Part shown: positions 12,171-24,361 of the stretch, in pieces
Numbering within the stretch: position 1 is the first letter of the stretch
Layout: every line of letters begins with the position of its first letter
Assembly (NCBI GenBank): GCA_024364735.1
Contig: JAGFNQ010005243.1
Span: 62,001-126,000, forward strand
DNA: 64,000 nucleotides
Source of the DNA: Boesenbergia rotunda
Lineage: Eukaryota; Streptophyta; Magnoliopsida; Zingiberales; Zingiberaceae
Reading direction: 5' to 3'
The notes under the pieces: model-generated
The model's database searches: none
What the model was told of the DNA's origin: nothing
Seen by the model: the letters and a program-made list of their open reading frames with translations, nothing else
Program-made: the position numbers and the translations under genes

Positions 12171-12385
12171 AAATCATTCACCAAACATATTAGCACTAAA
12201 TCAAAAAACATGAATCAAGTATGAACGTGCTAGCATTTTGACTTAAGAACAAGAAAACACAATGTGATGATGATGCAATTATGAAAAATTTTATTGTGGA
12301 AGGAAATCACAACTAAAACTAGTTCACAACCCTATACATACATGCATCCCCCTAGACTTAAACTTTTCATTATCCCAATGAAAAT
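12171..12385 (-). mobile_element. Continuation of the outer gypsy noncoding region
   Basis: The outer sequence resumes after solo LTR 1. A second phrase resembling the Tat pre-polypurine segment (CCCCCTAGACTTAAACTTTT) lies at about 12349-12370. The stretch ends at the target duplication aaaat (12381-12385) of copia element B. Confidence 0.4.
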
Positions 12386-13633
12386 TGTTGGTGCCGAAAG
12401 CACCAGATCAAACCTTGTTTTGATAAGTGGAAAATGGTTCAAGTTAAGCTGGTATTGTGTACTAATGGATTTGTGGAGATTGCAGGAAAGTCCTAGGTAA
12501 GATAGGCAAGAAGTCTTGACCTGTAGGGTTGAGCACGAAGTCCTGGTCAGGGATCGGGCAACAAAGACGTAGCGAGTGACGCCGAGAATGAAGTCTTGGT
12601 CCGGGGGACCGAGTAGAAGACTTTGCCGAGCAAGGATCGTAGATAGGAGTCAAGACAAGTCAAGGTCGAACGTCGTCGAGTTCCAGGTTCTCGGAGGCCG
12701 AGCAAAAGTCCAACCGGAGGTTCCGAGTGGAAACAGGTAAACTCTCCTGAGAGGAGTAGGTGAGAACGCAGGTATCGGTCCGACCTAGGGTTTCGGTTGA
12801 AACCTGAAAGTCAGGGCCAAGACAGTACTGACTGTGATTCATACATGTGCTATGTTTATATATTATTGGATGTATGGAACTAACCCATGTTGCAGCTGAA
12901 AAAGTTGAAGCAGCTTGACTGGGGTGCCTGAATGCGACTTGGACACTTGAAAGCTGGCAGATAGAGGCTGAGATGGCGCAACGGTCAGACTGACATGGCG
13001 AGTGCTGAGTGGAGGATCCACGTTAGCACTCAGGTGCCTGAAAGGGACTCAGGCGCCTGACCAGGATAGATTTTGACTATATAGTAGATAAAGTTTTCGC
13101 TCGATTCATTGTGACTAGGGCGCCTGAATGACCTTTCTGGCGCCTGAGTAAGTAGTATAAAAAGGGGTCGAGTGCAGCAGTCCAAAACATCAATTCAATT
13201 ACTACGATTACTTTACTATCTTCTTCTGTGTGCTGCATGACCGAAGTTCAGTCAACTCCGAAACACTGTCTGACTCTCCGAACGAAGACCTATTCTCACA
13301 CTTCAAGAGTCGATATTGTTGTCCATTTCTTATTGCACATTTCATATTGTGATTTGTAAACTTTGTCATGATTTTTAGTGACGCCCAAAGTAAACGATCA
13401 AGGATCGTGGACCTTGCAGTAGGAGCCGGTCAAGACTCTGAAGCAAGTAAAACCAACTCGTGTTAGCGATCTTGATTTGTCGTTTATTTCCGCTGCTCTA
13501 TCTCTCTAACTTTTACGCTTATTCTCAAAGCTTTCACTGTGTACTTTATCACTTAATAATTTAAGTATTAAATTCGAAGTTTTTGCGAAGCGATATTCAC
13601 CCCCCTCTCTCCATCACTCATCTCGATCCTATA
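12386..13633 (+). repeat. 5' LTR of copia element B
   Basis: 1248 bp. It opens with TGTTGGTGCCGAAAGCACCAG and closes with GATCCTATA, where the 3' copy has GATCCTACA. Internal order: GAAGTCYTGG-type short repeats (about 12490-12720), an AGGCGCCTGA palindrome cluster (about 12925-13145), a TATA box (TATAAAA at 13156-13162), then leader/U5 with a C-rich end. Confidence 0.85.
13156..13162 (+). promoter_or_regulatory. TATA box in the 5' LTR of element B
   Basis: TATAAAA within AGTAGTATAAAAAGGGG. The same sequence is at 23850-23856 in the 3' LTR. It sits about 10 bp after the last AGGCGCCTGA-like palindrome. Confidence 0.65.
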
Positions 13634-13635
13634 AT

Positions 13636-13647
13636 TGGTATCAGAGC
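13636..13647 (+). other. Primer binding site of element B
   Basis: TGGTATCAGAGC just after the 5' LTR matches plant initiator Met-tRNA. Confidence 0.9.
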
Positions 13648-13929
13648 AGGTGACTCAATTTTGGTGAAACCACCAATTGAGTATTTTTTTCGAATTCCTT
13701 TGCTTTTCTTCCAAATTTAAATCCTTATTTTTTTCACCATTAGTTAGAATTGATAAAACCATCACTTTTTGAAATTTTGTCATAATTTTTTAAATTATTT
13801 TATTATTATTTTGTCTCGAAATTCGTACAACACCTTTTGAGCTATTTTTTCTTTTTCTCCCGCACTACTAATCCAAGACCAAGTCTTAGTACATTCTTTG
13901 TTATTTTTTTTGTGCAAGATTTATATTGA

Positions 13930-14658
13930 ATGGTCAATCAAGAATGGAACAATGTCCGTCCACCTCTATTCTCCGGCGAGAATTTTAGATCTTGGAAGGA
14001 TCTAATGGAGTTTCACCTAAAGGGTCATATGGATTTGTGGATGATAATCCAAACAGGATTCACATTCCCCACAGAAGATGGAATTTCAATCGCCTGGAAC
14101 AAATCGGAAGAACCAACATTGTGGAAGATCAAGACCGATGCCAAGGCAACAGTAATCCTACAATACGACCTGACCAAGGAAGAATTGAAGCGGGTTGGAT
14201 CCTTCAACTGTGCCAAAGAGATTTGGGAGAGACTAATTGACCTACACGAAAAAAATTCCAACCTTACTAAGACTGAGTCTGAGTCTGAATCTGAGGAAGA
14301 GCCAAAACAAAGCAATGAATCGATATCCATCTTTGAAGAAGGTAAACTCACTGTAAGTGTCTATTCTGAATCTGATTTATGTGAATTAATTTCTTATTTG
14401 TCTTGGAAGTTGGCTAAGTCCAACATCCGGGTTAAGTCCCTCCAAAAGGAGGTTAAACCCCTTAAGGAGGAGGCTAAATGGAGTTCCTTGACTGAGACCG
14501 TTCAGGAAGGAATCTTAACTCATGCCCAAAAACTTGAGGAAGATAATTCCTCCCTAAAAACTCAAGTCAAAGAGCTCAGAGTCGGCCTAGAATGGTTTAC
14601 CTTAGGTTCCAAGAATCTTGATATGATTCTTGGAAAACAAAAGGTCATCCGTAACTGA
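13930..14658 (+). CDS. gag: SIRE-type copia Gag, internally shortened (element B)
   Basis: 242 codons. The N-terminal part (about 1-115: PPLFSGENFRSWKDLMEFHL, TKEELKRVGSFNCAKEIWERL) matches the UBN2-type gag domain. It then jumps to an acidic Ser/Glu stretch (TESESESEEE, about 117-127). After that come a predicted coiled coil and the conserved segment WFTLGSKNLDMILGKQK near the C-terminus. The central gag portion and the zinc knuckle expected in this family are missing, so an in-frame internal deletion is likely. After the TGA, degraded gag-like sequence continues to about 14880. It is the only coding remnant of the element. Expression is uncertain. Confidence 0.7.
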   Translation: MVNQEWNNVRPPLFSGENFRSWKDLMEFHLKGHMDLWMIIQTGFTFPTEDGISIAWNKSEEPTLWKIKTDAKATVILQYDLTKEELKRVGSFNCAKEIWERLIDLHEKNSNLTKTESESESEEEPKQSNESISIFEEGKLTVSVYSESDLCELISYLSWKLAKSNIRVKSLQKEVKPLKEEAKWSSLTETVQEGILTHAQKLEEDNSSLKTQVKELRVGLEWFTLGSKNLDMILGKQKVIRN

Positions 14659-16713
14659 TTCGGACTTGGATACAAAACCAACTCGTGATATAGATCATAT
14701 TTTTCTATTGTAAACCGTAATAGCACCCGAGTCCAAGCATGGGTCCCCAAACTAAGCTTGACTAATCAAGCCAGACCAAATCAATATTGAATTCCCAAAG
14801 ATCATATCTATTACATAGATAGACCATATCGGGGATATGATCCAGGAGGAGTCAATATAAGAACTATTCATGTGGTTAGATAGTTTTTGTTTGACTACCT
14901 TCCTTGATGCCTATTTATTTACTATTTTTTTTATTTATCATGATTAGTATTAGAAATGGTTAGTTAAGGAATAGATTTGATTGACACTTGCATAACCTAG
15001 TATTAGGGTGGGGCGAGCTGATAGTACGTTAGGAAAGCCATCTAGGAAGTCAAGTAGGGGAAGACGTCTCCTATTTGGTCTTCTTAGTCCGGTGGAACTA
15101 GCCAAAGATACCTCGTCACGTCCTCGACTAGCTAGACCAGGGTTTCTCAAAATGTATTTTGAAAATAAAATTTCTTTAAAAGGCTTTGTCTATGAAAAGG
15201 TCGTTGCTCTGATAACCAAGAAGGCCCCTATGCCTCGCCAAGACTTGGAAGTCGATTATTGAAATCTATTTTCAACTTACTAGTTGTTAAACTTGAATCT
15301 AACACATGGTTCAATCAAATCATAGTGTTTAACCTAAATTTAAAAGATAAAACTAATGCATCTCACAAAATAGATAAGGATACCGTTGTTTTGTCACTTA
15401 GAGATGGGTGAGATGCTTAGGACCTAAAAGTTTATTCCAACCCAACCAACCTTACAAACTGAATCAATTTCACCTTTAATTTATTAAACATAATTTTCAA
15501 AATTCAAACTTAACTTAAATTTTCAAAATTCAAACTTAACTTAATTTCAAACTTAACCTAATTTTAAAAATTCAAACATAACTTAATTTCAAAATAAAAC
15601 TTAGCTTAATTTTTCAAAATTCAAACTTAACTTAATTTTTTAGAATTTAAACTTTAATAATTAATTTCATATCAAAACTTAATTTCAAAATTCAAACTTA
15701 ACTTAATTTTTCAAAATTCAAACATAACTTAATTTTTCAAAATTCAAACATAACATAATTTTTCAAAATTCAAATTTAACTTTTTAATTAATTTTAAAAT
15801 CTTCAAAAATCAAATTTAAACTTTTCAAACTAAGATCATTGTACTCAAACTTATTCATTAAATCCTTTAGGTTTCTTTTTGTTTAGTTACCTGAAAATTA
15901 TTTAATTTTTGCAAACATTACTATACAAAGAAATTCTTTTGGACAATCAATTTGTTTTTCTTTTGGGGAAAATGAGTTTTTGCAAAAGTCACCTTGGGGT
16001 TCACATTGATTTTTTTCGTTTTCACTTAGAAAAATATTTATAGTCCGAGCTTTGATATTTATATATTTTTTTCAGACTTGAGTATTTTTCAAAATCTCTC
16101 TTGTATTTATATCTCTTGTGGTATTTTTCAAAATCATTTTAAACATAGAATTTTTCCTTTGCAGTTCTTTATATTGTTTACCTTTTTCAAAAGGAGAGAG
16201 AAAAAGAAAATTTTGTTTTTCAAATCGTTAAGTCAAAGTTGTTTTCAAATGTTTTTTATAAATTTTTTTCAAAATATTTTGAAATTCTTTTTATTTGAAT
16301 CCAACCCTAAGACTCAGAGGAAAATCTACTTATGGTCAACAAGCCTCCTAAGACTGTCAGGTTTAGAGGGAGTTCAAATTAAAAGAAGTATTAGAAGTTT
16401 CAAAAATACTATATTTTCAAATAGCACCATCATTTCAAAAATACTTTGAAAATGCAATATTCTCATTTTTCAAAATTTTTTTTAATCTTTTCACCTTTTG
16501 AACGTCTCTGAAAACCTTTGAAAAATTACTTAAGTTTGGAAAAATCTCCAAGACACATAAGAAAGTTTTCCGTGTAGTTAACAAGGTTTCCTAGGATTAT
16601 GTCAGATTGGGGAGGAATCCAAACCAAGAAATTTATTATTTTTCAAAAAGTAAATACACATATTGAAAATACTTTATTGAAAAATCTCTAAGACACATAA
16701 AAATTTTTCTTGT
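14659..16713 (+). other. Noncoding interior of element B, left part
   Basis: Degraded gag-like sequence to about 14880, then no recognisable pol motif. At about 15475-15790 lies an AT-rich degenerate array of roughly 25-bp units around TTTTCAAAATTCAAAC and CTTAACTTAA. Short frames at 15008-15262 and 16078-16449 have biased composition and no recognisable domain. Confidence 0.5.
15475..15790. repeat. AT-rich degenerate tandem repeat
   Basis: About a dozen imperfect units containing CAAAATTCAAACTTAACTTAA, lying between the gag remnant and solo LTR 2 in the interior of element B. Confidence 0.7.
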
Positions 16714-18802
16714 TGTAACGACCCTCTCTTCTTAGGCTTAACCTTAGAGGGAAGTCACAATTTCTTTTTCTCTTTTCTTTTATTTTCTTCTCTTTACATT
16801 GCTCTACGACCCTCTCTCCTTAGGCTTAGAGGGAGGTCACAAAACAACTCACAAACTATGCACCACAATTCACACCCAGCTATCTACCCAAATGAAAAAA
16901 CAAATTTAATTCTTGCTGGCTTTGCCAAGATTTGACCCCCAAACTTTTTGGTTTCACGACCCACGCACTAACCATCAGCTCAACAACTATTTCTCTTTTA
17001 CATTGGTACCAGTCGACTGATGACCTTGTCAGCTGACTAGTGCAGTCGACTCATGAGCCCGATCACTCCCCTAATCTTTCGGTTCAAAATATGTTCAGGG
17101 AGCAGTCAACGGATGGACTTACCAATCGACTGGTGCAGTCGACTCAGCCTGGAAATCACTCGACCAATGTTACTGTTGCCTCGAATTTCCGAGGGCAGTC
17201 GACTGCTACCTGGAGCAGTCGACTGATACGTCTGGAATTTTAGTTTCTAGACTTTAGAAGCATTGATCAACCCAAAGATACATATCTACTTCAACTACAC
17301 TAAGATTATAGACTCACAAACATAATAATCATAATCATACTCCATTTAGCATGCATTTCAAACTTCAAATCTCTTGCAGAATAACAACTCAAAATCCAAA
17401 ATACTTAGACTAGAGCATAACCATCTAACATGCAACTCAATTAGTAAGAACCATCTCAATCTTATAATCTTTGCGGAAATAATAAACTTAACACTAGTCT
17501 CATCCCAAAGGATCTCACTCTACGGTTCTACCGCCACTGACACAAAACATCCTTCTTTTAGTATCCTTGCCTTACATCCTTTCTTTACCTTTATCTGTAG
17601 TAAAAGGATGCAAACTATAAGCAAATTGCTTAGTAAGTAGATACCTATCTCACAAAACATGCAATTGATATAAAACATGCTCTTGGTCAAAGAATGCTTG
17701 CTTTTAAACATATGTACTGAAAATGATATACTAACATGAATATGCTCATGAATTCACTTGTAACAAATGCTTACATTTGAAAACTTTGCTTGAAATGAAA
17801 AAAATACTTAACATGCTTGGAATAAATGCTTGCTTTGGAAAACTTGAAACTTATACTCTTATAATTCTTATACTTCAAAATAATAATCATCCTTTCTTAG
17901 GCCCGACATAGTACCAATGCGCGCATCCCTAATAGGTTTCGGGGTAGCTAGCCACCGAACCATAATAGAGCGTCTACTAGGCTTACCTAGATCTTGTGGG
18001 CCTTGGCCCAGTACATACCAAAAAGTCCTTGGTCTTACAAAGTAATATACTTAAACTTGTACTCATGCTTATATTGAAAATGCAGAACTTAGCATATCTT
18101 TTGCACTTAAAAAGAAATGTTCCAAAACTTGTTTTGAAACACATCATGACCTTGATCTTGTACTTACATAAAAGCTTAGTCCTAGAACTTATTCTAGGAC
18201 TTAGTAAGATCTCGGTCTTACTCAGAACTTTTATTGAACACCTTACGTGCCATGATCCCAAAACTTGTTTTGGGGCAAATCAAGACCTTGGTCTTGCTAT
18301 ACTAAGATCACAAACACCAAAAAGACTTAGAATCATGTTTAGAAATCATTCGAGAACTACTTTTACTATAGGTGAGTGATCTACTTATATCTTTACGCTT
18401 CTAAACTTACTACACCGACGTAGGATCTAGCGTGGTACTCCTCGTCCACTTCCCTCGCGCGATCCAGACCTTGGGCACAAGAAAAGAAGAAAACCCTAGG
18501 TTTCCTCTTCTTGTTTTCATAGGGAAGAAGAAAGAATGAGAAACCCCTTGGTTTTCTCTTCTTTCTATTCCTTTATATACTAAGTGGAAGTTGAAGCATC
18601 TTCCATAAAGGTCGCGTACTATCACTTATCTAATATTGGTTCCATATTTGAATGTGATGCTTTACCACCACCTAATGGAAACTTAAACCAATGAGAGATC
18701 TCGGGTTCGAACCTCGCCTCCGACTTCGTTTTACAGAAATTTTTATTCCTCTTTTTAGTTTGGAAAAATTTTGAAAAATTCTAGATAAGTTTGGGCGTTA
18801 CA
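16714..18802 (-). mobile_element. Solo LTR 2, TGTAACG-type gypsy
   Basis: Runs from TGTAACGACCC to GGGCGTTACA, with the perfect 5-bp duplication cttgt (16709-16713 and 18803-18807). Length 2089 bp. The minus-strand TATA-like TATAAA at 18571-18576 suggests minus orientation. CAGTCGACTG-type palindromes cluster at 17005-17230, as in solo LTR 1, placing both in one subfamily. No interior gypsy sequence is present. Confidence 0.85.
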
Positions 18803-19867
18803 CTTGTGGTCAATAAAGTACGTAGATTTTCAAATTTTCTTTCTTAAGTCCTTAGAATTCCTTATAATATTTTTTTAAAAGGATACTTAGTTTAAAAAAA
18901 AAGGAAATATGCAAACTTTCATGATAATAGGGAGAGAATCATAATTTAAGGGGAGCATGTTATGTAAGTATAAACATTTTTCAAAAATACTCCTCCTAGA
19001 AAACTCTTTCAAAAGTCTTTCCACTTGGGATTTTTTTTTCTATTTACAAAGAAAATTTATCCTTTACTTAAGAAATTTTATTCTCCTTTATCATGAGGAT
19101 TAACAATAGGTGGCTAAAAGTTTCGAACTTAGACTTATTGACCATGCTTAGACTTAAATCATACTTGGAATCAAAAATAGTTGCCTAAAAGGTTTTGATA
19201 TTATTTTTGAATATTTAAAATTATTTTTAAATTTTTTTTATCATTATTATTTATGCTTGGACTCAAAATAAAGGTGTCTAGACTAGACTTAGACATAGCC
19301 TAGACTTGGACATTTCTTTTATTGCTTAAAATTTACTCGCTCTGATACACATAACTATTTTTATTGTGAATACTTTAGTCTTTTTTTTCTGTTCCTACCC
19401 TTATATTTCATACATGATTTTGATATATGACAAAGGGGGAGAGAAAGAAAAGAGTTCAAAGTTGTTAGAAAAATTTAAGTTTTTCAAAATATTGTCAAAA
19501 GAAAAGTTTTTCAATGTTTAGTTTTTTCAAAGTTAGTTAGTATTTTTCAAAGTGTTTTCAAATTGGAAAGAAAAGTTTAAAATGGTTAGAATTTTTTTTT
19601 ATAACTCAGCATTTTGAAAAACAAGTATTTTTTTTGTAACAGCTTTTCAAAAGTTAACTTAGTCTCTAAAACTTTTTCACACTTAAATAAGACTAAGTCT
19701 ATTTTTTGAAGATATACTCTCCTCTATAAACACAATTGTTAAATGATCTAGGGAGAGATAACTGGTTAAGGAGGAGAGCTTAAAAGGAGAACTGAATTTC
19801 TTTTCCATGTTAAAGCTTATTTTAGCTTAACTTTGAACTAGGTTGCTATAATCAAAAAGGGAGAGAT
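18803..19867 (+). other. Noncoding interior of element B, right part
   Basis: AT-rich, with many TTTTCAAA words and no credible coding sequence. It ends in the purine tract AAAAAGGGAGAGA at about 19855-19867, directly before the 3' LTR. This is the expected polypurine primer for plus-strand DNA synthesis. Confidence 0.7.
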
Positions 19868-22800
19868 TGTTGGTGCAGGAAGCACCAGAATGAACCTTGT
19901 TTTGATAAGTGGCAAAGGGTTCAAGTTAAGCTTGTAACGCCCGCTTTTTTTCCATAAAGCGGCGTTACGCTAACATACGTAGGGGCATGTGAACATCGTA
20001 ATGCAGCGGAATAATTTAAACTTACACATACATGCACCTAACTATCCTTCCTAACATAGTGACATGGGAACTTAGCATATTAACATCATACTTAACATCA
20101 TGTCATAAAATCACATAAGTCATCCATTAGGCACATAAGTAGCAAGTGTAAATTGTTCTTGACAACACCATCCTAGGTTTAGCATAAGGCTTGTAAGTAT
20201 ATCTTTCCTTGACCAAGTCACTACCACACACACATTCTTGCCCCTCCTGTTGCTTTCTTATTGTCCTCTTGCTTGATCTGCGGTATAAGGAAAATAAGAC
20301 TATAACCACATAGGCTTAGTAAGACCCTTTCCTACTCACTAAAACCATTCGTCACTTAATCATGAGCACATGAAACATTAACATGACTTGGTGCTTTACA
20401 TAGAACATAAGCATATAAAATCATTTGGCATGACATAGTTCTTACATAGTACATGAGCATAAAATACACTTAATATGGCATGATACATGGCATAAATATA
20501 AACATAAATATACTTAACATGGCATGATTCCTAACATAAAACATGGGCATATTCTTAATATAAACATAAGCATAAAACATTTTCTATCATGCCATAATTC
20601 TTAACATAAAACATAGGCATAGAACGTTTACTATCATGGCATAATTCTTAACATAAAACATAAGCATAAAACATTTTCTATCAAGGCATAATTCTTAACA
20701 TAAAACATAAGCATATAACATTTTCTATCATGGCATAATGCATAACATGAATGAATGCATGAGTCAAATGCATATACATAAGGATGCTTAATTTTAAAAT
20801 CATACTTTTAAATACTTAAACATAATCATAACATCATTGGGGTCCCCGGCTTGTACCACATACATACATCATATGTGTGCATCCCTAAGTAAATACGAGG
20901 TAGCTAGTCTCGACCTACTAGGGTAAGGACAGCTACGGTCGTCCCAGAACCGAGGTGTTCTTAAGGTGCCCATCCCTGTTGGACAGCTTCGGTAGTCCCA
21001 GAACCGTGGACAGCATAGTCGGTAGTCCAGAACCGGGGCGTTCTTAAGGTGCCCTTCCCTTGGACCCATACTTCGGTCTGGTACAAGCCCATTCATAAAG
21101 TAAAATAACTTCACATGCTTCATCATTCATAGGACATTCATAGCATATTTAACCATAACATAACCTTGTTACATGAAGCATGACATAAAGCATACTTGAC
21201 CTTTAATCGTTCATACTTCATGCATAGCATTATCTTCATTCATAAAACATGGCATGCTTATATAAAACATCATTCTTGTTCATAGTGCTTGCATGATCAT
21301 GATACATAAGGTAAGCATCGCCTTGTATTCATAGAACATGACATGTTTACATAGACCATCATCCTAATTCATAGAGCTTGCATGATCATGATACATAAGG
21401 TAAGCATTGCATTGCATACATAAACATAGTATCTATCACAAGCATACATGGGTAGGACTCCTATAACCATGCTACGTGCTATCTAAGTGCATGGCATAAA
21501 ACATACGACATTCATGAACAAACCCTACTAAGCATAACATCTAACATAACATAACAAACATGAAACATGACACTTAAGGTTAGGGTTATGGGTAACATAA
21601 TTTCTACCACATGCTTGAACCTATATATATATACATCATAATAAGTCATAAACAATCATTCTTGAAACCCTAACTCCACCTAAACCCCAATCAAGTTGCT
21701 TGGCCGAAACTTGTAAGGAAGAGGTTCTATCATTCAAGTGACATGTAAGGTAGCATAAAGAAAGGGAAAGACCATACATTACCTATAAGACCATAGGAAG
21801 CTATTAGGGCTCATGATTAGGGTTAACCCTAACTCCTAGCCCTACTTCTTGGGGTTGGCCGAAACTTGCAAGGGCCATGGGTACATGGAAAAATTCATAA
21901 AATTCCAATCAATCATCTAACACTATCCATACCATACCATAGGAGCCATTGGAACCCGTACATGAAGTAAGCCCTAACTCCTTGCCCAAAAACCCATCTT
22001 GGCCGAAACTTGTAGGGTTTTAAGGCCATGTGAAAATTCACATAAATCACCCTCAACCTCCCTTGTATCGTGAGGATACACAAGGTACATACTTGAAGGG
22101 TTAGATCCAACCCTAACCATGGAGTCGTGGTGAGGGCTCGAACCCTAAAGGGTCTTAGGGTACTCCAAAAGTTCTCCAAATCATATTTTATTCTATATTC
22201 ATCATGAGAAAACATTAGAAAGAATGAGTGAGGTTTTTAACATCATCTTGGACCCAAAAACATGGTGGCCGAAAGTTGTAGGGTCAAGTCCATGGCTTCC
22301 TCAACATAAAACCCAAACGAAACTTCATATTACGATAAACATCAAGGAGAACTATTACACCACAGGTGAGGGAGTCTTACCTTGGTTTATCTTGGTTATA
22401 GACCTTAGATAGGAAGGAGGATGAAGACCTTGTTGTCCCTTGACTACCCCTAGCCTTTGTAACCTTGTAAACAAAGCCTTGGATCTTGAAGGAGAGGTCT
22501 TCTTGTGAACTTTTCCCAAGGGAGAACCCTCCTATGGGGTTCGGCTAGAATGAGGAAGAAGAAGGAGAGGAGAGGCTTAGTGGATGAAGAGAGGAGGAAT
22601 AACTATCTTAGGGGTTAGGTTATCATCCTTCTCATTTATACACAATGAAGAGGGGGCAAGTGAAGAGACATGGTGCCTCCTCTCATGGTGACTCTTCACT
22701 TCCTTTAGCCTTAACAAAAATCCACTTCATTCCCACATAGCACTCCCTTGCTAGGTGAATTGGTTAGTACATGCATGATGGTATACTAGGTCCAAGGTTC

Positions 22801-24314
22801 AATCCTTGGTGCATGCACTTTATTTTTATTTTTTTTATTTTTATTCTTTATTTTCAAAAATTTCCCTAAGACTCACCCATAATCATGCTAATATTCCTAA
22901 TTAAAACTCATTTATATTTATAACCTAAAATCCACTAATAACCATGGTACTAGAAAAGCCCATATAAGGCCCATTAGTATTTCGCTTCTCAATTTAAATG
23001 GGAAAATCATGGATAACTAGGCTAAAATTCGTACTAGTATCTCTAGGTTCCTCAAACACTATCTAGACATGATCAATATTTTAAAAAAAATATTGAAAAA
23101 ATTTTCTGGGTCGTTACAAAGCTAGTATTGTGTATTAATGGATTTGTGGAGATTGCAGTAAATTTCTAGGTCAGCTAGGCAAGAAGTCTTGACTTGCAGG
23201 ATTGAGCGCGAAGTCCTGGTCGAGGATCAGGCAATGAAGACTTGGCGAGTGAAGCCGAGCATGAAGACTTGGTCTGAGAGACTGAGTAGAAGACATTGTC
23301 GAGCGGGTATCACGGACAGGAGTCGAGACGGGTCGAGGTCGAACATCGTCAAGTTCTGGGGTCTCGGAGGCCGAGCAAAAGTCCAACTGGAGGTTTCGGG
23401 TGGCAATAAGTAAACTCTCCTGAGAGGAGTAGGTGAGGACGCGTTCCCCGGTGAGGGAACAGTAGGCGTCGGTCCGACCTAGGGTTTCGGTTGAAACCTG
23501 AAAGTTAGGATCAAGACAGCACTGGCTGTGATTCATACATGTGCTTCATTTATATATTATTAGATGTATGGAACTAACCCATGTTGCAGCTGAAAAAGTT
23601 GAATCAACTTGACTGGGGCGCCTAAATGGGACTCAAGCGCCTGAAAGCTGACAGATGGAGGCTGAGCTGGCGCAACGGTTAGACTGACGTGGCGAGTGCT
23701 GAGTGGAGGATCCACGTCAGCACTCAAGCGCCTGAAAGGGACTCAGGCGCCTAACCAGGATAGAGTTTGACTGCATAGAAGATAAAGTTTTCGCCCGATT
23801 TGCTGCGACTAGGGCGCCTGAATGGCCTTTCAGGCGCCTGAGTAAGTAGTATAAAAAGGGGTCGAAAGCAACAGTCCAAAACAACAATTTAATCACTACG
23901 ATTACTTTCTTCTGTGTGTTGTACGACCAATGTTTAGACAATGCCAAAATGTCATCCGACTCTCCGAACTAAGACCTGTTCTCACACTTCAAGAGTTGGT
24001 ATTGTTGTCCATTTCTTATTGCACATTTTAGATTGTAATTTATAAACTTTGTTGCGATTTTTAGTGATGCCCAAAGTAAACGATCAAGGATCATAGGCCT
24101 TACAGTAGGAGTTGGTCAAAACTCTGAAGCAAGTAAAATTAACTCGTGTTAGCGATCTTGATTTGTTGTTTATTTTCGCTGCTTTATCTCTCTAACTCTT
24201 ATGCTAATTCTCAATGCTTCCGCTGTGTACTTTATCGCTTAATAATTTAAGTATTAAATTCAAAATTTTTGCGAAGCAATATTCACCCCCTCTATCGCTT
24301 ATCTTGATCCTACA
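19868..24314 (+). repeat. 3' LTR of copia element B, split by solo LTR 3
   Basis: Same start (TGTTGGTGCAGGAAGCACC) and order as the 5' LTR. The palindrome cluster is at about 23615-23850, the TATA box at 23850-23856 and the end is GATCCTACA. Without the insertion (19933-23118 plus one duplication) it is about 1.26 kb. Confidence 0.85.
19933..23118 (-). mobile_element. Solo LTR 3, TGTAACG-type gypsy
   Basis: TGTAACGCCC to GGTCGTTACA with the perfect duplication aagct (19928-19932 and 23119-23123). 3186 bp. A minus-strand TATA box (TATAAATGAG) lies near 22632-22640. Inside are degenerate CATAAAACATAAGCATA repeats (about 20400-20760), two related CCAGAACCG/GTTCTTAAGGTGCCC blocks (20940-21060), and at least four copies of a GGCCGAAACTTGTAGGG-like phrase (about 21700-22280). 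It is closely related in layout to solo LTR 4. Confidence 0.85.
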
Positions 24315-24361
24315 AAAATAACATACTAAAATAGAAGAGGTTTAAAAGTGAAGGGTGTTAC
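24315..24361. other. Short outer sequence between element B and solo LTR C1
   Basis: 47 bp that start with B's target duplication aaaat and end with gttac. It continues the sequence left of 12386. No feature seen. Confidence 0.4.

Larger units (their letters stand above)
12386..24314 (+). mobile_element. Non-autonomous gag-only copia element B, SIRE-like
   Basis: 5' LTR 12386-13633, Met-tRNA primer site, gag 13930-14658, long noncoding interior, polypurine tract, and 3' LTR 19868-24314. It is flanked by the perfect 5-bp duplication aaaat (12381-12385 and 24315-24319). No protease, integrase, reverse transcriptase or RNase H is visible, so it would depend on proteins from relatives. Two TGTAACG-type solo LTRs have inserted: one in the interior (16714-18802) and one in the 3' LTR (19933-23118). 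Net length without them is about 6.6 kb. Confidence 0.88.
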
